Positions 34,385 to 42,450 of a DNA stretch of 64,000 nucleotides are shown here, one piece after another. The first letter of the stretch is position 1; the number at the start of each line of letters is the position of its first letter. The DNA lies in NCBI RefSeq assembly GCF_015472005.1, contig NZ_BMAQ01000001.1:1-64000 (forward strand), read 5' to 3'. The position numbers were made by a program, and so were the translations under genes. Below the pieces are notes generated by a model. It ran no database searches. It worked only from the letters and a program-made list of their open reading frames with translations, and was not told where the DNA came from. This stretch comes from Insulibacter thermoxylanivorax. Its GTDB lineage: Bacteria; Bacillota; Bacilli; Paenibacillales; DA-C8.

Positions 34385-35338
34385 ATGGCAAAAACTTTCG
34401 ATGTCATCACCTTCGGGGAATCCATGGCACTGTTTACGCCGCTGAGGGAGCAGTCGCTGGAATTTGCCGATCTGGTCAATCGCTCCTTTGGCGGGGCGGA
34501 GAGCAATGTAGCGATTGGCTTGGCCAGACTGGGTGTGCGTGTCAGCTGGTTCGGTCACTTGGGCGATGAGCCGCAGGGCAGATATATCCTAAAGCGCATT
34601 CGCGGAGAGAATGTTGACGTCAGTCAAGCCCGCCTCATCCCGTCGGCCAACACCGGACTCATGATGCGACATAAGGCAGCTGGCCGTGAAGAGGTATTCT
34701 ATTATCGGCGGAATTCCGCTGCGAGCATGATGAAGCCCGAGGATCTCGATGAATCGTTCATCGCACAAGCGAGCATCCTACATATTACGGGCATCACGCC
34801 AGCTCTCAGCGACAGCTGCCGCAGGACGGTGCAGCGTGCCGTCGAGATGGCGAAACAGCACGGTGTCAAGGTGAGTTTCGATCCGAACCTGCGCTTGAAG
34901 CTGTGGGCCATCGAAGAAGCGCGCGAGGTATTGCTGCCGCTGGCTCAACAGGCGGATTATTACCTGCCGGGGATGGATGAGCTGAAGCTCTTGTACGGCG
35001 AGCAGGATGAAGAGCGCGTGCTTGAGAAGGTCAAAGAACTTTCCGCCTTGAGTGTGGTGAAAGGCGTGAACAACACGAACGTCATCATTCACCAAGGCCG
35101 TATGACGGCGGTTCCGTATGAGAAGATTGACAACGTTGTGGATACGATTGGAGCCGGGGACGCCTTCGCCGCTGGACTGCTGGCAGGAATCGTTAAGGGA
35201 TATTCGCCGGAAGAGGCCGTGCGCATGGGGAATCTCTCTGCGTCCTTCGTCATCCAGGGACACGGTGATTGGGAACTCGTCCCGACTTGGGAGCAGCTGG
35301 AACTTGCGATGCGTCAAGAAACTATCGTAGAAAGGTGA
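34385..35338 (+). CDS. kdgK: PfkB-family sugar kinase, probable 2-keto-3-deoxygluconate kinase
   Basis: 317-residue ribokinase-fold kinase. Visible motifs: FGESMALFTP at the start, FGGAESNVAIGLARLG (family signature 1), FYYRRNSAASMM (substrate contact typical of KDG kinases), SFDPNLRLKLW, and DTIGAGDAFAAGLLAG (signature 2, catalytic Asp). The product of KDG kinase is KDPG, cleaved by the aldolase encoded immediately downstream, which supports the call. The start is ATG 34385 after GGGGGA; 12 earlier in-frame codons lack the conserved sequence. It begins the kdgK-eda-SDR-larA-like series. Confidence 0.9.
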   Translation: MAKTFDVITFGESMALFTPLREQSLEFADLVNRSFGGAESNVAIGLARLGVRVSWFGHLGDEPQGRYILKRIRGENVDVSQARLIPSANTGLMMRHKAAGREEVFYYRRNSAASMMKPEDLDESFIAQASILHITGITPALSDSCRRTVQRAVEMAKQHGVKVSFDPNLRLKLWAIEEAREVLLPLAQQADYYLPGMDELKLLYGEQDEERVLEKVKELSALSVVKGVNNTNVIIHQGRMTAVPYEKIDNVVDTIGAGDAFAAGLLAGIVKGYSPEEAVRMGNLSASFVIQGHGDWELVPTWEQLELAMRQETIVER

Positions 35339-35346
35339 ATGGGAGA

Positions 35347-36009
35347 ATGAGAAAATACCAAACGATTCAGCACATCCACAAAGCCGGAGTTGTTGCAGTG
35401 CTGCGGGGGAAATCGACGGAAGATGTTGCAGCAATGGCTGAACAATCCATCGCCGGCGGAGTCCGGATCATCGAAGTGACGATGACGACGCCGGGCGCTC
35501 TGCAGGCGATCCGCATGCTCGTTGACAAGTACAGCCAAGATCAAAGCGAGCATCGGCCGATCATCGGCGTCGGCACGGTATTGGATGAAGTAACGGCGCG
35601 ATTAGCGATTCTGGAAGGCGCTGAATTCGTCGTCAGTCCGGCTTTCCAACCGGAAGTGGTAAAGATGTGCCATCGTTACCGTGTGCCGGTGATGCCAGGG
35701 GTGGTTACGATCGCAGAAGCACAGGCAGCGATGGAGAGCGGTGCAGACATCGTGAAGCTGTTCCCGGGCAGCATGTTCAAACCGAGCATCATCAAGACGC
35801 TGAAAGGACCGCTGCCGCAGCTGAACATCATGCCGACGGGCGGCGTGAATCTGGACAATATCGGAGAATGGTTCAAGGCCGGTGCGTTCGCAGTAGGCAT
35901 CGGTTCGGATCTGACGAGCGAGGCGGAGAAGACCGGAAACTACGGGTTGATCAGCGAACGTGCAAAGGCTTACACCGAAGCAGCCGCACCATATTTGCAA
36001 AACCGTTAA
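35347..36009 (+). CDS. eda: KDPG/KHG-type aldolase
   Basis: 220-residue class I aldolase. AGVVAVLRGKSTEDV contains the conserved Arg, VRIIEVTMTTPGA the catalytic Glu region, IIGVGTVLD follows, and the Schiff-base Lys is in ADIVKLFPGSMFKPSIIKTLKGPLP. The C-terminal phosphate loop is MPTGGVNLDNIGEWFKAGAFAVGIGSDL. It cleaves KDPG to pyruvate and glyceraldehyde-3-phosphate. ATG 35347 starts 8 nt after the kinase stop; the AAAGGTG motif just before the stop is the likely ribosome binding site. Confidence 0.93.
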   Translation: MRKYQTIQHIHKAGVVAVLRGKSTEDVAAMAEQSIAGGVRIIEVTMTTPGALQAIRMLVDKYSQDQSEHRPIIGVGTVLDEVTARLAILEGAEFVVSPAFQPEVVKMCHRYRVPVMPGVVTIAEAQAAMESGADIVKLFPGSMFKPSIIKTLKGPLPQLNIMPTGGVNLDNIGEWFKAGAFAVGIGSDLTSEAEKTGNYGLISERAKAYTEAAAPYLQNR

Positions 36010-36027
36010 AATTCTCACAAAAAAACG

Positions 36028-36091
36028 CAGACATTTCGCCACAGATAATCTATAATATAAAATAACAACGTTGGTATTTTCGGAACGTTGG
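36028..36091 (+). promoter_or_regulatory. Internal promoter and direct-repeat operator before the SDR gene
   Basis: CAGACA (36028-36033) and a perfect TATAAT (36051-36056) with a 17-bp spacer. Downstream lie two copies of AACGTTGG (36067-36074 and 36084-36091) spaced 17 bp, overlapping the expected transcript start. This suggests separate regulation of the SDR-larA-like part from kdgK-eda. Confidence 0.42.
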
Positions 36092-36154
36092 GATCAGCGG
36101 CGTTAAGACGACGTCAAGTTGCAGTTTTTTTATATAATTGAAAGGGTGGGTCAC

Positions 36155-36922
36155 ATGGATCTCTTTAATCTGCAAGGAACAACTTCTGTCGTCATCGGCG
36201 GCAATGGCGTGCTGGGCAGCGCCATGGCCTCTGCTCTGGCGGCATACGGCTCGAAGGTTGTCATCGTCGGGCGCAATATGGAGAAGGCTGAAGCCGTCAA
36301 GCAGAAGATCGAACAAGACGGCGGCGAAGCGATCTGCTTACAGGCGGATTCCACGAGCAAGGCGGATCTCGAGGCCGTTCTCGATGAGGTGCTGAAGTGG
36401 ACAGGCCGCGTGGACACGCTGATCAACGCCTCCGGCGTGAACAGCTCCACACCGTTCTTCGAACTGGATATGGAAGAATGGGACCGCATCATGGATACGA
36501 ACCTGAAGAGCGTCGTGCTTGCGTGCCAGATCTTCGGCAAGCAAATGATTGAGCAGGGCGAAGGCGGATCGATCATCAATATCTCCTCCGTATCGTCTGG
36601 ACCGCCGCTGTCCCGCGTCTTCACTTACTCGACATCTAAGGCCGGTGTGAACAGCGTTACCCAGTACCTGGCGCGTGAATTTGCGCCGCACCGCGTCAGA
36701 GTGAATGCGATCATCCCGGGCTTCTTCCCGGCGGAACAGAACCGCAAGATTCTCGATGAGAGCCGCATCGAATCGATCATGCGCCATACGCCGATGGCTC
36801 GTTTCGGCGAACCGGAAGAATTACAAGGCGCCGTCGTCTATCTGGCTTCTTCGAAAGCTTCTTCTTTCGTGACAGGATCCCTTCTGCGCGTCGACGGCGG
36901 GTTTGGAGCGATGACGATATGA
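36155..36922 (+). CDS. Short-chain dehydrogenase/reductase, probable sugar-acid oxidoreductase
   Basis: 255-residue classical SDR. The nucleotide site VVIGGNGVLGSAMASALAAYG is a slightly altered TGxxxGxG. NASG is at about residue 91, the catalytic Ser in NISSVSSG, and YSTSKAG carries Tyr and Lys. The N-terminal DLFNLQGTTSVVIGG resembles mannonate/fructuronate or 5-ketogluconate reductases found beside KDG pathway genes. ATG 36155 follows AAAGGGTGG. It overlaps the LarA-like gene by 4 nt (ATGA), a sign that the two enzymes act on the same or linked compounds. Confidence 0.87.
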   Translation: MDLFNLQGTTSVVIGGNGVLGSAMASALAAYGSKVVIVGRNMEKAEAVKQKIEQDGGEAICLQADSTSKADLEAVLDEVLKWTGRVDTLINASGVNSSTPFFELDMEEWDRIMDTNLKSVVLACQIFGKQMIEQGEGGSIINISSVSSGPPLSRVFTYSTSKAGVNSVTQYLAREFAPHRVRVNAIIPGFFPAEQNRKILDESRIESIMRHTPMARFGEPEELQGAVVYLASSKASSFVTGSLLRVDGGFGAMTI

Positions 36923-38199
36923 GTGATCTGCTGCACGAATTAGTCAAGGATATTCCGATCCCGAAGATGGTGCGCATCCGTCAGAAATTCGATGCGACAC
37001 AGCTGGAGGATCCGCTCGGTGAGCTGCAGAAGCAGCTTCAGAATCATCCCAAATATCAAGCGGTGCAGCCGGGACAGAAAGTCGCCGTTGCCGTGGGCAG
37101 CCGCGGCATCTCGCGTATCGATGAGATCACGAAGACGACGATCGATGCGCTGAAGGCGAAGGGAGCAGAACCCTTCATCGTCCCATGCATGGGCAGCCAC
37201 GGCGGGGCTACCGCCGAAGGGCAAGCGAAGGTGCTGGAACACCTCGGCATCTCGGAAGAGACGATGGGCGTGCCGGTGCGCTCCTCGATGGAAGTCGTGC
37301 TGCTGGACCGCCTGCCGAACGGTCTGCCGGTCTACTGTGACAAGATCGCCGCTGAGGAAGCGGATGCGATCGTCGTGATCAACCGTGTGAAGCCGCACAC
37401 CGCTTTCCGCGGGGAGATCGAGAGCGGACTGATGAAGATGATCTCGATCGGTCTCGGTAAGCAGAAGGGCGCGGAGGCCTGCCATCAGCTTGGGTTTAAG
37501 TATATGGCAGAGAACGTGCCGGCCATGGCTAAGCGGATGATGGCTAAGCTGCCGATTATCTTCGGAGTCGCCATCGTCGAGAATGCCTATGATAAGATCT
37601 TCCACATCGAAGTCATCGGTCCCGAGGAGATGGAAGAACGGGAGAAGGCGCTGCTCGTCGAAGCGAAGAACCGCATGCCGAAGCTGCTGTTCGATCAGAT
37701 TGATGTGCTCGTGATCGATTACATCGGCAAGAATATCAGCGGCGACGGCTTTGATCCGAACGTTGTCGGCCGTTATCCGACGCCATATGCTTACGGCGGA
37801 CCGGAAGTGACGAAGATCGCGGTGCTCGACTTGACGGAGGAATCCAAGGGCAATGCCAACGGCGTCGGCACAGCGGACTTTACGACGCAGCGGCTTGTCG
37901 ATAAGACGGATTGGCCGGGAACCTATGCCAACGGGCTTACGTCCACCGTTGTGTCCCCAACCAAGCAGGCGACAACGCTGGCCAATGACCGCGACTGCAT
38001 CAAAGCGGCGATTAAGACTTGCAACATCTTGGACTATACCAAGTGCCGCCTTGTGCGCATCCGCGATACCCTGCATCTCGGTGAGATCGAGATCTCGGTG
38101 AATATGCTGGAAGAGGCGAAGCAGCATCCGCAGATCGAGATCATCAGCGAGCCTTATGAGTGGGAATTCGACGAAGAAGGGTACTTGCCGAAATCTTAA
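36919..38199 (+). CDS. LarA-like (DUF2088) nickel-pincer enzyme, putative hydroxyacid racemase/epimerase
   Basis: 426 residues with the lactate-racemase N-terminal domain. Residues comparable to those of characterised LarA are His94 (MGSHGGAT), His160 (RVKPHTAFRG), Lys173 (SGLMKMISIGLG, candidate for the covalent link to the pyridinium cofactor) and His189 (AEACHQLG). The His94-His160 distance of 66 and the Lys173-His189 distance of 16 equal those in LarA (108/174 and 184/200), with a 3-residue insertion between. Other LarA homologues racemise malate, phenyllactate or hydroxyglutarate, or epimerise D-gluconate at C2. Neighbouring sugar-acid genes favour a sugar-acid epimerase here. Cofactor genes larE, larB and larC follow directly. 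Confidence 0.88.
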   Translation: MSDLLHELVKDIPIPKMVRIRQKFDATQLEDPLGELQKQLQNHPKYQAVQPGQKVAVAVGSRGISRIDEITKTTIDALKAKGAEPFIVPCMGSHGGATAEGQAKVLEHLGISEETMGVPVRSSMEVVLLDRLPNGLPVYCDKIAAEEADAIVVINRVKPHTAFRGEIESGLMKMISIGLGKQKGAEACHQLGFKYMAENVPAMAKRMMAKLPIIFGVAIVENAYDKIFHIEVIGPEEMEEREKALLVEAKNRMPKLLFDQIDVLVIDYIGKNISGDGFDPNVVGRYPTPYAYGGPEVTKIAVLDLTEESKGNANGVGTADFTTQRLVDKTDWPGTYANGLTSTVVSPTKQATTLANDRDCIKAAIKTCNILDYTKCRLVRIRDTLHLGEIEISVNMLEEAKQHPQIEIISEPYEWEFDEEGYLPKS

Positions 38200-38402
38200 C
38201 TTGCCAACATGGGCTGAAACCTTAGACAAGACATCAAATAACGATACTGTATCCATCTGTTATGCAATATGATGATTATAGGGAGCAGGGAGCAGGAAAT
38301 TGTGTTGAGATCAGATCTGCCGGCTGACAGGTGACGTGCTGCGCATGGAAGCTTAGCAGCAGGTTGCTGCAGTCGGCAGATTGAATGAGAGGGGATGAAA
38401 CC

Positions 38403-39230
38403 GTGCCGCAGGCGAAATATGACAAAGTCAAAGACATCTTGCGCAGCATGAAATCGGTCGTTGTGGCTTTCTCCGGAGGGGTGGACAGCACGCTGCTGCT
38501 TAAGGCAGCATTGGATGCGCTTGGGCCAGAGCGCGTGCTTGCTGTGACCGCCGCATCGGAGACCTATCCGACACGCGAGATGCAAGAGGCCGTTCGTATC
38601 GCAGAACAGCTGGGCGCAAAACACAGGATTATCCAAACATCGGAACTCAATATACCAGGCTATAAGGAAAATACTCCGAATCGCTGCTACTTCTGCAAGC
38701 AGAATCTGTTCCAACATCTGCAGGTCTATCTGGAGAAGGAAGGTTATGAACACATCGTCTACGGATTGATCGCAGATGATATGGGCGAGCATCGGCCGGG
38801 TTACAAGGCGGCGATCGAGCAGGGAGTGCGCGGACCGCTGCAAGAAGCGGGACTGTACAAGTCCGAGATTCGCGAACTCTCAAAACAGCTCGGTCTGCCG
38901 ACGTGGGATAAGCCTTCCTTCGCTTGTCTCTCCTCGCGGATCGCTTACGGCGAGATGATCACCCAGGAGAAGCTGACGCGCGTCGATCGTGCGGAGAGTT
39001 TCATCATGTCCCTGGGCATCCGTCAGGTGCGCGTACGCACCCACGGCCAGATCGCGCGGATCGAGGTCGAAGCCGGGGATATGGCGAAGCTGTTGGAGCA
39101 TCGTGAAGAGATCATCAATGCTCTTACTTCATACGGCTACACCTTTGTGACCTTGGATCTCGGCGGTTATAAGAGCGGAAATTTGAACAAAATGTTAGGG
39201 AAGCAGGCCCAACCGATGACAGCGCAGTAA
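38403..39230 (+). CDS. larE: LarE, ATP-dependent sulfur transferase of nickel-pincer cofactor synthesis
   Basis: 275-residue PP-loop enzyme that adenylates pyridinium biscarboxylate mononucleotide and inserts sulfur. The PP-loop SGGVDST is at 24-30. The sulfur-site Cys is Cys175 in PSFACLSSR. Two more cysteines, Cys95 and Cys98 in NRCYFCKQ, form a CxxC that Lactobacillus plantarum LarE lacks, so this looks like the three-cysteine, [4Fe-4S]-binding variant. The C-terminal TLDLGGYKSGNLNKML is typical. GTG 38403 is preferred because GAGGGG lies 9 nt upstream; ATG 38385 is in frame but without a site. A 203-bp gap separates it from the LarA-like gene and shows no clear promoter. Confidence 0.93.
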   Translation: MPQAKYDKVKDILRSMKSVVVAFSGGVDSTLLLKAALDALGPERVLAVTAASETYPTREMQEAVRIAEQLGAKHRIIQTSELNIPGYKENTPNRCYFCKQNLFQHLQVYLEKEGYEHIVYGLIADDMGEHRPGYKAAIEQGVRGPLQEAGLYKSEIRELSKQLGLPTWDKPSFACLSSRIAYGEMITQEKLTRVDRAESFIMSLGIRQVRVRTHGQIARIEVEAGDMAKLLEHREEIINALTSYGYTFVTLDLGGYKSGNLNKMLGKQAQPMTAQ

Positions 39231-39286
39231 TGCAGCAACAATACTAAGTGTAAGATTACAATGTCGGAATGCACGCTGGAATGCAC

Positions 39287-39368
39287 GCGGGAATTATAAT
39301 GCGGGAATTATAATGCAGGAATTATAATGCGGGAATTATAATGCGGGAATACAGTGCGGGAATACAGT
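39287..39368 (+). repeat. 14-bp tandem repeat carrying TATAAT boxes upstream of larB
   Basis: GCGGGAATTATAAT occurs at 39287, 39301, 39315 (one change) and 39329, followed by two 13-bp variants GCGGGAATACAGT at 39343 and 39356. Each 14-mer ends in TATAAT. The 305-bp gap 39231-39535 has no other recognisable element. Confidence 0.88.
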
Positions 39369-39535
39369 GCGGGTATGCTGTAATATTCAAAACATGCAGT
39401 TACTCTAATGGTTCAACAGTTGCGGCGGAAAATCATTACCAATTACGATGGTACAGTGGTCATGATGGAATAACCATGGTACAGTAAGGTATAGAAACTA
39501 AGTTAGAACGGATTAGGATAGAACGGAGCAGGCGC

Positions 39536-40228
39536 ATGAGTTTTGAAGATCTGGGTTTCAGCAAAATAGATATCGACCGCGAGGCGCGCACCGGCGCGCC
39601 TGAGATCATATATGGCATGGGTAAGACACCCGAGCAGGCGGCAGCGATATTCGCCAGAATCGCCGCAAACCATGGCAGAGCACTGGTCACCAGAGCGGAT
39701 GAAAGACTGGCCGAAGCGATCCTGAAGGAGTATCCGGATGCGGTGTATAATCCCGTTTCACGTCTTATCCGGTATGGAACACCTCCCCGGCGATATCCCG
39801 GCATGGTAGCGGTGTTAAGCGGCGGAACATCGGATATTCCGGTAGCTGAGGAAGCCGCGGAGACTGCGGAGTGGCTCGGCTGTCAGGTGGATCGCATCTA
39901 TGACGTAGGCGTTGCTGGGATCGATCGGTTGCTCGCGCAGCGTGAACGGATTCGCAAGGCGAATGTAGTTATCGCAGCAGCGGGCATGGAAGGGGCGTTG
40001 CCCAGTGTGGTAGGAGGGATGGTGCGCCGTCCGGTGATCGCCGTTCCGACATCCGTTGGGTATGGAGCCCATCTGCAAGGTTTGACGCCGATGCTGGCGA
40101 TGATGACGTCATGCGCGGCTGGCGTTACGGTGGTGAATATCGACAACGGCTTCGGCGCCGGGTATTATGCTGCGTCCATTCAACAGCTCGTTTGGGAGGC
40201 AAGACATGGCGAAGACATTGTATCTTGA
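39536..40228 (+). CDS. larB: LarB, nicotinic acid adenine dinucleotide carboxylase/hydrolase
   Basis: 230-residue PurE-related enzyme catalysing the first step of nickel-pincer cofactor synthesis, carboxylating NaAD at C5 of the pyridinium and releasing AMP. Signatures: EIIYGMGKTPEQAAAI near 23-38, VLSGGTSDIPVAEEAAETAEWLG, YDVGVAGIDRLL, VIAAAGMEGALPSVVGGMV and PTSVGYGAHLQGLTPMLAMMTSCAAGVTVVNIDNGFGAGYYA at the C-terminus. ATG 39536 follows GGAGC. It overlaps larC by 23 nt. Its own tandem TATAAT repeats upstream may give separate transcription from larE. Confidence 0.95.
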   Translation: MSFEDLGFSKIDIDREARTGAPEIIYGMGKTPEQAAAIFARIAANHGRALVTRADERLAEAILKEYPDAVYNPVSRLIRYGTPPRRYPGMVAVLSGGTSDIPVAEEAAETAEWLGCQVDRIYDVGVAGIDRLLAQRERIRKANVVIAAAGMEGALPSVVGGMVRRPVIAVPTSVGYGAHLQGLTPMLAMMTSCAAGVTVVNIDNGFGAGYYAASIQQLVWEARHGEDIVS

Positions 40229-41534
40229 TTGTTACTCCGGCATCGCCGGCGACATGACCTTGGCAGCACTGGTCGATCTTGGGGCTGATCTCGAGCGCAT
40301 CACGGCGGAACTGAATAAGCTGCCCATCGACCCCTTCGAGATCAAAGTTGAGCATGTCGTAAAGCAGGGGATCTCGGCAAAATATCTGAGGATCGATGTT
40401 TCGGAATCACACCATCACCACCACAGCCATGGGCATCATCATGATGGACATACGCACACGCATGAACATCACCATGATGGACATACGCATACTCATGAAC
40501 ACCATCATCATGACCATGCACATATGCATGCTCACCATCATGACCATGTCCATCGCAAGGCTGCTGACATCATCGCGATGATCGAGGCCAGTGCTCTTCC
40601 CCCAAGGGTGAAGCAGCGCAGCACGAAGATTTTCCGAGTGATCGCTGAAGCCGAGGGCAAGATTCATGGCATGCCGCCTGAGGATGTGCATTTTCATGAA
40701 GTAGGTGCGATGGATTCGATCATCGATATCATCGGAGTATGCATCGCTCTTGAGCTTCTGGAGATCGATGAGATCATCGCCTCTCCTGTACCGACAGGCT
40801 ATGGCCGCATCAAGATCGCCCACGGCTTGTATCCCATCCCCGCGCCGGCAACCCTCGAATTGTTAAAAGGGATTCCTTTGTCCGGACTGCAAGCTGAGGG
40901 AGAGCTGACGACGCCGACAGGAGCAGGAATTCTACAAGCATTATGCAGCCGTTTCGGTCCGCTGCCAGCCATGCAGGTTGTACGCATCGGGTATGGGGCG
41001 GGCAAGAAGGATTTCGCGCATCCGAATGTGCTGCGTGCGGTTTTGCTGGAAGAGCCGCATACTCATACTGCTGGACAAGCCCATGGGGAACAGGAAACCC
41101 GCGAACCGCTCATCGTGATGGAAGCGCAGATGGATGATTACAGCGGGGAACAGTTCGGCTATCTAATGGAGCGTCTCTTCGAGGCTGGAGCGCTGGACGT
41201 CTATTACACACCTGTTTATATGAAGAAGAATCGCCCGGCCATCTTAGTCACTGTACTTGCCCGGCCGCAGGACGCGGATGTATGCGAATCACTGCTTCTC
41301 ACGGAAACATCGACTCTGGGTGTTCGCCGCAGCCATTGGATGCGCCAAGCCCTGGGACGCAGATGGGTGACCGTGTCGACGAAGTACGGAGAGATTCGCG
41401 TCAAACAAGCGCTGCGCAATGGGAACGTCGTCCATTCATCCCCTGAATATGAGGATGCGGTTAAAGCTGCTCGTCAGCATCAAGTTCCCTTGCCAAACAT
41501 CTACTACGAGGTGATTCGGAATACGAAGGAATGA
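40206..41534 (+). CDS. larC: LarC, nickel-inserting cyclometallase with His-rich stretch
   Basis: 442 residues. LarC inserts nickel into the dithiolated pyridinium mononucleotide in a CTP-dependent reaction. The N-terminal part starts TLYLDCYSGIAGDMTLAAL. A histidine-rich insert at residues 69-116 has about 30 His in 48 positions and should bind or store nickel. The second half has MEAQMDDYSGEQFGYLMERLFEAGALDVYYTP and TLGVRRSHW. In L. plantarum the two LarC parts are joined by programmed frameshifting; here a single uninterrupted frame encodes both. ATG 40206 follows GGAGG by 6 nt. A strong terminator ends the cluster. Confidence 0.95.
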   Translation: MAKTLYLDCYSGIAGDMTLAALVDLGADLERITAELNKLPIDPFEIKVEHVVKQGISAKYLRIDVSESHHHHHSHGHHHDGHTHTHEHHHDGHTHTHEHHHHDHAHMHAHHHDHVHRKAADIIAMIEASALPPRVKQRSTKIFRVIAEAEGKIHGMPPEDVHFHEVGAMDSIIDIIGVCIALELLEIDEIIASPVPTGYGRIKIAHGLYPIPAPATLELLKGIPLSGLQAEGELTTPTGAGILQALCSRFGPLPAMQVVRIGYGAGKKDFAHPNVLRAVLLEEPHTHTAGQAHGEQETREPLIVMEAQMDDYSGEQFGYLMERLFEAGALDVYYTPVYMKKNRPAILVTVLARPQDADVCESLLLTETSTLGVRRSHWMRQALGRRWVTVSTKYGEIRVKQALRNGNVVHSSPEYEDAVKAARQHQVPLPNIYYEVIRNTKE

Positions 41535-41543
41535 ATATTTTGC

Positions 41544-41572
41544 CCCCGGCAGCATAGATGCCGGGGTTTTTT
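41544..41572 (+). terminator. Rho-independent terminator of the lar cluster
   Basis: CCCCGGCA (41544-41551), a 7-nt loop, TGCCGGGG (41559-41566) and six T. Confidence 0.92.
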
Positions 41573-41790
41573 GTACGCTTTGTTGATTAAAGGGATCGGA
41601 ATGTTCCGTTAAGTAGGTCGTAAATTGAATTAGATGGGGATCGTAGAACGGAACGGGGGAACAGAAATGAGACGGTACTGGGAATGGAGTTGGGAATGGG
41701 CCTGGAATGAAATGAGGAATGGAATTGAGAATGGAATTGCTAACGGAACCTGGATGCGCTATTTGTGAGAATTAGTCCAATATGGCTGAG

Positions 41791-41926
41791 ATAACGGAAC
41801 AGTGATTCCTTATTTCCTTGATTTACATGTAAAATCCATCCTAAAATAGAGAATAACGGATCGTAGTTCCGTTACCATGCATGATCTGCTTAAAAGTATC
41901 AAAATAAGGCTCTGTAGTTCCGTTAC
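41791..41926. repeat. Three ATAACGGAA-type palindromes
   Basis: Copies at 41791-41815 (ATAACGGAAC...TTCCTTATTT), 41852-41875 (AATAACGGA...TTCCGTTACC) and 41903-41926 (AATAAGG...TTCCGTTAC). Same basic form as those at 33957-34170. Confidence 0.72.
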
Positions 41927-42024
41927 AATTTTTACGTGTACTGTTCATACGGTTTGAGGAATCGATTTGCGCTTGTAAATCTGAAAAAATGCCGATTTGG
42001 TGTGTGCAGCGGCAGGGTCGCAAG

Positions 42025-42105
42025 TGAGACGACAATATTTATTGACTCAGTGCACGCAAACACAAATCATACATGAGACAATAATACGCATCGACTCAGC
42101 ACGTG
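42025..42105. repeat. Two units related to the 51-bp hairpin repeat
   Basis: TGAGACGACAATATTTATTG followed by ACTCAG at 42025-42050, and TGAGACAATAATACGCATCG followed by ACTCAG at 42074-42099, 49 bp apart. These match the GAGACGACAGTAT...GACTCAG layout and period of the array at 18180-18460. Confidence 0.68.
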
Positions 42106-42450
42106 CAGAAACGGAATTAATGAGAATCAATAAAACACGTAAAAGGGCAGATCCAAACTGATCACCGTACCATGCACACCGCACCTTATACCTCGCATTC
42201 ACATCGGGATAAAGGTATAATAAATATACTGCGATTTTATGGCTGATTGTTGGCAATCTGCCGTAATGATTAGCAGCTGAAAGCAAGTGATCGCATCGAT
42301 CACGTGAGCTGTACATGTATATGATCCGAACATGATCTGCGCATATGATAAGCACATGATCCGCGCGCGATCCGCATACGATCTGCGCAAGATCAACATC
42401 GCGTACATAGCAGTCAGTGGATCGGATGAGAAGTTGAAGGGAGGCTTGAC

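Larger units (their letters stand above)
41573..42450. other. 880-bp repeat-rich intergenic region
   Basis: No gene is supported. It holds, in order, a low-complexity purine-rich stretch with many ggaatg/ggaatt words (41640-41760), three ATAACGGAA palindromes (41791-41926), two hairpin units related to the 18-kb array (42025-42105), an inverted repeat TTATACC/GGTATAA (42186-42192 and 42214-42220), and a run of atgatc/gatccg/gatctgcgca words (42300-42400). The region looks like an accumulation site for short mobile palindromes. Confidence 0.7.

Noticed and set aside
36940-38256. Minus-strand reading frame of 438 codons opposite the LarA-like gene
   Set aside because: His/Asp/Arg-rich shadow of a gene with conserved motifs on the plus strand.
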